Shown in pieces: positions 4,998 to 7,149 of a stretch of 7,149 bases of DNA. Position numbers and translations under genes: made by a program. A model generated the notes under the pieces. That model did no database searches and had not been told where the DNA came from. It saw only the letters and a list, made by a program, of their open reading frames with translations. This stretch comes from Holophagaceae bacterium UBA706 (GTDB lineage Bacteria; Acidobacteriota; Holophagae; Holophagales; Holophagaceae), in contig DBME01000120.1 in NCBI GenBank assembly GCA_002298155.1, positions 12,201-19,349 of the forward strand. Direction: 5' to 3'. Numbering within the stretch: position 1 is the stretch's first letter; each line of letters starts with the position of its first letter.

Positions 4998-6701
4998 CTA
5001 CAGCCCCAGCAGCTGCCGGGCCTCGGCTTCCATCACGTCCAGCAGCTCGGGGCGCGTGCGGCTCTGCAGGTAGACCTTGAGCTTGGGTTCCGTGCCGCTG
5101 GGGCGGAAGGCCGCGAAGGCCCCGGATTCCAGGCGGAACTTCAGCACGTTGGAGGGGTCCATGCGCCGGGCCTTGGCGGGCTGGTCGGGGCGGTCCAGCA
5201 GGGGCTCGGTGCGGCCTTCGCCGTTCCAGAGACCGGCCTGGAAGTCCTCCCAGGAGACCACCTTCTCGCCGCCGAACGTCGTCAGGCCGGCTTCGCGGAT
5301 GCGGGTCATGGCCGCCGCGAACCGCACGGCGCCGCCGGGACGGGGATCCTCGAGGTTGACCAGGCGGTTGTGGAAGGCGCCCACGCGGGCCTTGAGGGCG
5401 TCGACGGCCTCGTAGGGGCCCATGCCCTGGGTCTTGTAGTGGCCCACCATCTCGGCGACCACCAGGGAGGCCAGGACGCCGTCCTTGTCGCGCATCTCGC
5501 CGGAGAGCTGCATGCCGAAGGACTCCTCGGCGCTGTAGGCGTAGGTCTCGCCGTTGCGGTCGATGATGTCCATGCAGATGGCGATGTTCTTGAAGCCGGT
5601 GAGGGTGCGCATGACCTCGAGGCCATGGCTGCGGCCGACCACTTCCAGGAAGTCGGAGGTGACGACGGTGGTCACCAGGACGCCCTTGAGGCCCTTGGTG
5701 GTGCAGAGGTAGTCCAGGGTGAGGGCGGCCAGGTCGTTGCCGCTCATGAGCTCCCATTCGCCGTTGTGCGGGGCCACCAGGCCGATGCGGTCGGCATCGG
5801 GGTCGTTGGCCAGGATCACGTCGGCCTGGATCCGCATGGCGTCGGCCAGGGGGGCCTTGTAGGCGGCGATCTCCTCGGGGTTGGGCCGGGGGGCGGTGGG
5901 GAAGGTGCCGTCCTGCTTGGCCTGGGCCTCGCAGATGTCCAGGGTGAGGCCGGCGCGCTTGAAGAGCTCGGGCACGAAGGCGATGCCCGTGCCGTGGAAG
6001 GGCGTGTAGAGGACCTTGGCGGGCTTGAAGCCGGCGGGGTGCGTCATGAGGCTCAGGCCCAGGGCCATGTAGCCTTCCTCGAGCTCCGCGGGGATGGGCT
6101 GGATGTTGGCGTCGCCGGCGGCGGGGGGCGGCACGGGGACCAGGGGGAACTCGGCCATGGCGGCTTCGATCTCCGTGTCCCAGGGGGCCACGACCTGGGC
6201 GCCCTTGTCGTCATAGGCCTTGTAGCCGTTGTATTCCTTGGGGTTGTGGGAGGCGGTGACGATGATGCCGCAGGCGGTGCCCAGCTTGCGCATGGCATAG
6301 CAGAGGAAGGGGGTGGGCAGGGGGCGGTTGCCCAGGAAGACCTGGTAGCCTTCCGCGGCCAGGACGCGGGCCGCTTCGCGGGCGAACACGTCGGACTGCA
6401 GGCGGGTGTCGAAGCCCACCAGGGCGGTCTTCGCCTGGGGAGCGCGGGCCTTGGCGACCTTGGCCAGGGCCAGGGTGGTGCGCCGGACATTGGGCTTGTT
6501 CATGCGCCGGAGGCCGGCGGCCATGATGCCGCGCAGGCCGCCCGTCCCGAAGGCGAGGGGCTCGAAGAAGCGGTCGTGGAGTTCGGTCTTCGCGGCTTCG
6601 TCGCCCTTTTCGGCGGCCTGGACCAGCGGCTCCAGCTCGGCGCGGAGTTCGGGCTCCAGGTGGGGGAAGGCAAGGTAGGTTTTCGCGGCGTCCATGGACA
6701 T
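4998..6701 (-). CDS. pgcA: Phosphoglucomutase / phosphomannomutase, PgcA (PGM2) type
   Basis: Complete 567-residue alpha-D-phosphohexomutase, the expected size for the PgcA/PGM2 branch. It interconverts glucose-1-phosphate and glucose-6-phosphate in the cytoplasm through a phosphoserine, linking glycolysis with glycogen, trehalose or cell-wall sugar synthesis. The four superfamily signatures appear in order: GTGGLRG (52-58), the phosphoserine loop TASHNP (Ser151), the metal loop DPDADR (Asp300, 302, 304) and the phosphate clamp RPSGTEPK (533-540). The sugar-recognition loop is AEESFGM (391-397). TGFKNI (368-373) is also typical. Starts at 6701 and 6695 are both possible; GAGGA four bases before 6701 favours the first. 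Third positions are almost all G/C. The symbol follows the Bacillus subtilis homologue; glucose versus mannose preference cannot be decided from sequence alone. Confidence 0.95.
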   Translation of the reverse strand: MSMDAAKTYLAFPHLEPELRAELEPLVQAAEKGDEAAKTELHDRFFEPLAFGTGGLRGIMAAGLRRMNKPNVRRTTLALAKVAKARAPQAKTALVGFDTRLQSDVFAREAARVLAAEGYQVFLGNRPLPTPFLCYAMRKLGTACGIIVTASHNPKEYNGYKAYDDKGAQVVAPWDTEIEAAMAEFPLVPVPPPAAGDANIQPIPAELEEGYMALGLSLMTHPAGFKPAKVLYTPFHGTGIAFVPELFKRAGLTLDICEAQAKQDGTFPTAPRPNPEEIAAYKAPLADAMRIQADVILANDPDADRIGLVAPHNGEWELMSGNDLAALTLDYLCTTKGLKGVLVTTVVTSDFLEVVGRSHGLEVMRTLTGFKNIAICMDIIDRNGETYAYSAEESFGMQLSGEMRDKDGVLASLVVAEMVGHYKTQGMGPYEAVDALKARVGAFHNRLVNLEDPRPGGAVRFAAAMTRIREAGLTTFGGEKVVSWEDFQAGLWNGEGRTEPLLDRPDQPAKARRMDPSNVLKFRLESGAFAAFRPSGTEPKLKVYLQSRTRPELLDVMEAEARQLLGL

Positions 6702-6732
6702 TGATTCCTCTTTTAAACGGATCTATTACCTT

Positions 6733-6755
6733 AGCACCAGCGGGCGGCTGGCGCT
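6733..6755 (-). repeat. Hairpin in the mutase leader region
   Basis: On the minus strand AGCGCCAGC and GCTGGTGCT pair over nine positions (one G-U) around a CGCCC loop. No T-run follows, so it is not a standard intrinsic terminator. It lies 32 bases upstream of the mutase start and about 20 bases after the end of the receiver-domain remnant; it could be a remnant 3' structure of that gene or part of the mutase leader. Confidence 0.4.
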
Positions 6756-6777
6756 TCTGCTCTTCCTGGCGGGCGGC

Positions 6778-6948
6778 TCAGCCCACGATCGTCCGCAGGG
6801 CCGCCGCCACCTCAAGGTAGCTGTGGCGCGTCATGGGCTTGGTGAAATAGCGTCCCTGCGGGTGCCTAGACCTGGGGGCAAGGTCGGGCCGGCCAGCGTC
6901 CCGTGCCAGGGCCGCTGGCGGTTCCCAGCACCATGTCGAGGCAGGGGA
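6778..6948 (-). pseudogene. Remnant of a response-regulator receiver domain (CheY-like C-terminus)
   Basis: The frame ends RYFTKPMTRHSYLEV...LRTIVG and stop. The TKP motif contains the invariant Lys of receiver domains, followed by the final helix, as in single-domain CheY-like regulators. Upstream in the same frame only about 30 unrelated residues remain before a TGA at 6951-6949, there is no usable start codon, and the phosphorylated Asp and the preceding strands are missing. The adjacent frame (about 6855-7000) gives a different open stretch containing IPCLDMVLG, perhaps shifted debris of the same gene. This is therefore a decayed gene, not a working regulator. It lies between the TldD/PmbA gene and the mutase on the same strand. 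Assignment rests on a short segment. Confidence 0.55.
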
Positions 6949-6996
6949 TCATGGCGGAAGAGGCGTGAATACGGAACCCGCCTTCGACCCTGTCCG

Positions 6997-7149
6997 TCAG
7001 GCCCCGCCCAGGCTCATGTCCGAAAGCAGCAGGCTCAGGCCGGCGCTGCTGCCGTACCAGGTGAGATCGTCGCCCACCGCCGCGATGCGGGTGAGGAAGT
7101 CCCGGAGGTTGCCCGCGAAGGTCATGCGGTCCACGCTCTCGGCCAGCTC
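6997..7149 (-). CDS. TldD/PmbA-family metalloprotease, C-terminal 50 residues only
   Basis: The open frame enters from the window edge and ends with TGA at 6999-6997. It reads FAGNLRDFLTRIAAVGDDL, then WYGSSAGLSLLLSDMSLGG. This is the conserved end of TldD/PmbA proteins: the GNL..ML..I..VG.D helix and strand, then the final PSLLI..M.V.G strand. Members form zinc proteases that trim or mature peptides (microcin B17, and PQQ-like or other RiPP precursors) and help degrade unfolded peptides. The metal site lies in the part outside the window, so activity cannot be judged. The lack of the longer TldD-type tail suggests the PmbA side. Family call is fairly sure despite the short fragment. Confidence 0.75.
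   Translation of the reverse strand, partial: ELAESVDRMTFAGNLRDFLTRIAAVGDDLTWYGSSAGLSLLLSDMSLGGA

Noticed and set aside
4872..6704. Plus-strand 610-codon open frame opposite the phosphoglucomutase
   Set aside because: Same artefact: a G/A/V/L/H-rich translation without motifs, against all four phosphohexomutase signatures on the minus strand.

Overview
The window is GC-rich bacterial DNA. The two best-preserved genes, an S9 peptidase and a phosphoglucomutase, use G or C at almost every third codon position. The gene set (secreted S9 peptidase, WxxGxW-repeat secreted protein, TldD/PmbA protease, PgcA-type phosphohexomutase, CheY-like fragment) would suit a Gram-negative soil or sediment bacterium. 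Acidobacteriota of the Holophagae (Geothrix-like) are a guess from general resemblance, not something the sequence proves. No rRNA, tRNA, CRISPR array or phage gene was seen.

Layout: (1) 1-374, minus strand: N-terminal part of a secreted WxxGxW-repeat protein that runs off the window. (2) 375-832: a 458-base divergent gap with AT-rich stretches and a strong GC hairpin. (3) 836-2764, plus strand: complete secreted S9 prolyl-oligopeptidase-family enzyme, closed by a textbook intrinsic terminator at 2784-2816. (4) 2860-3478, minus strand: a PIN-domain toxin preceded by an overlapping antitoxin whose DNA-binding N-terminus is missing. (5) 3458-3651: a 194-base element made of two 56-base near-perfect inverted arms around an 82-base centre; its left arm runs into the antitoxin reading frame. 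(6) 3683-4924, minus strand: secreted cysteine-containing protein of unknown function. (7) 4998-6701, minus strand: complete PgcA-type phosphoglucomutase. (8) 6778-6948, minus strand: decayed C-terminus of a response-regulator receiver domain. (9) 6997-7149, minus strand: last 50 residues of a TldD/PmbA-family protein.

The outer parts look like ordinary chromosome, while 2860-3682 looks accessory: a toxin-antitoxin pair, an inverted-repeat element and an eroded reading frame. There is no evident joint pathway. The S9 enzyme degrades peptides outside the cytoplasm, the mutase links glucose-1-phosphate and glucose-6-phosphate, and the rest are independent. I see no clearly new multi-gene system; the most unusual feature is the long inverted repeat abutting and apparently truncating the antitoxin.
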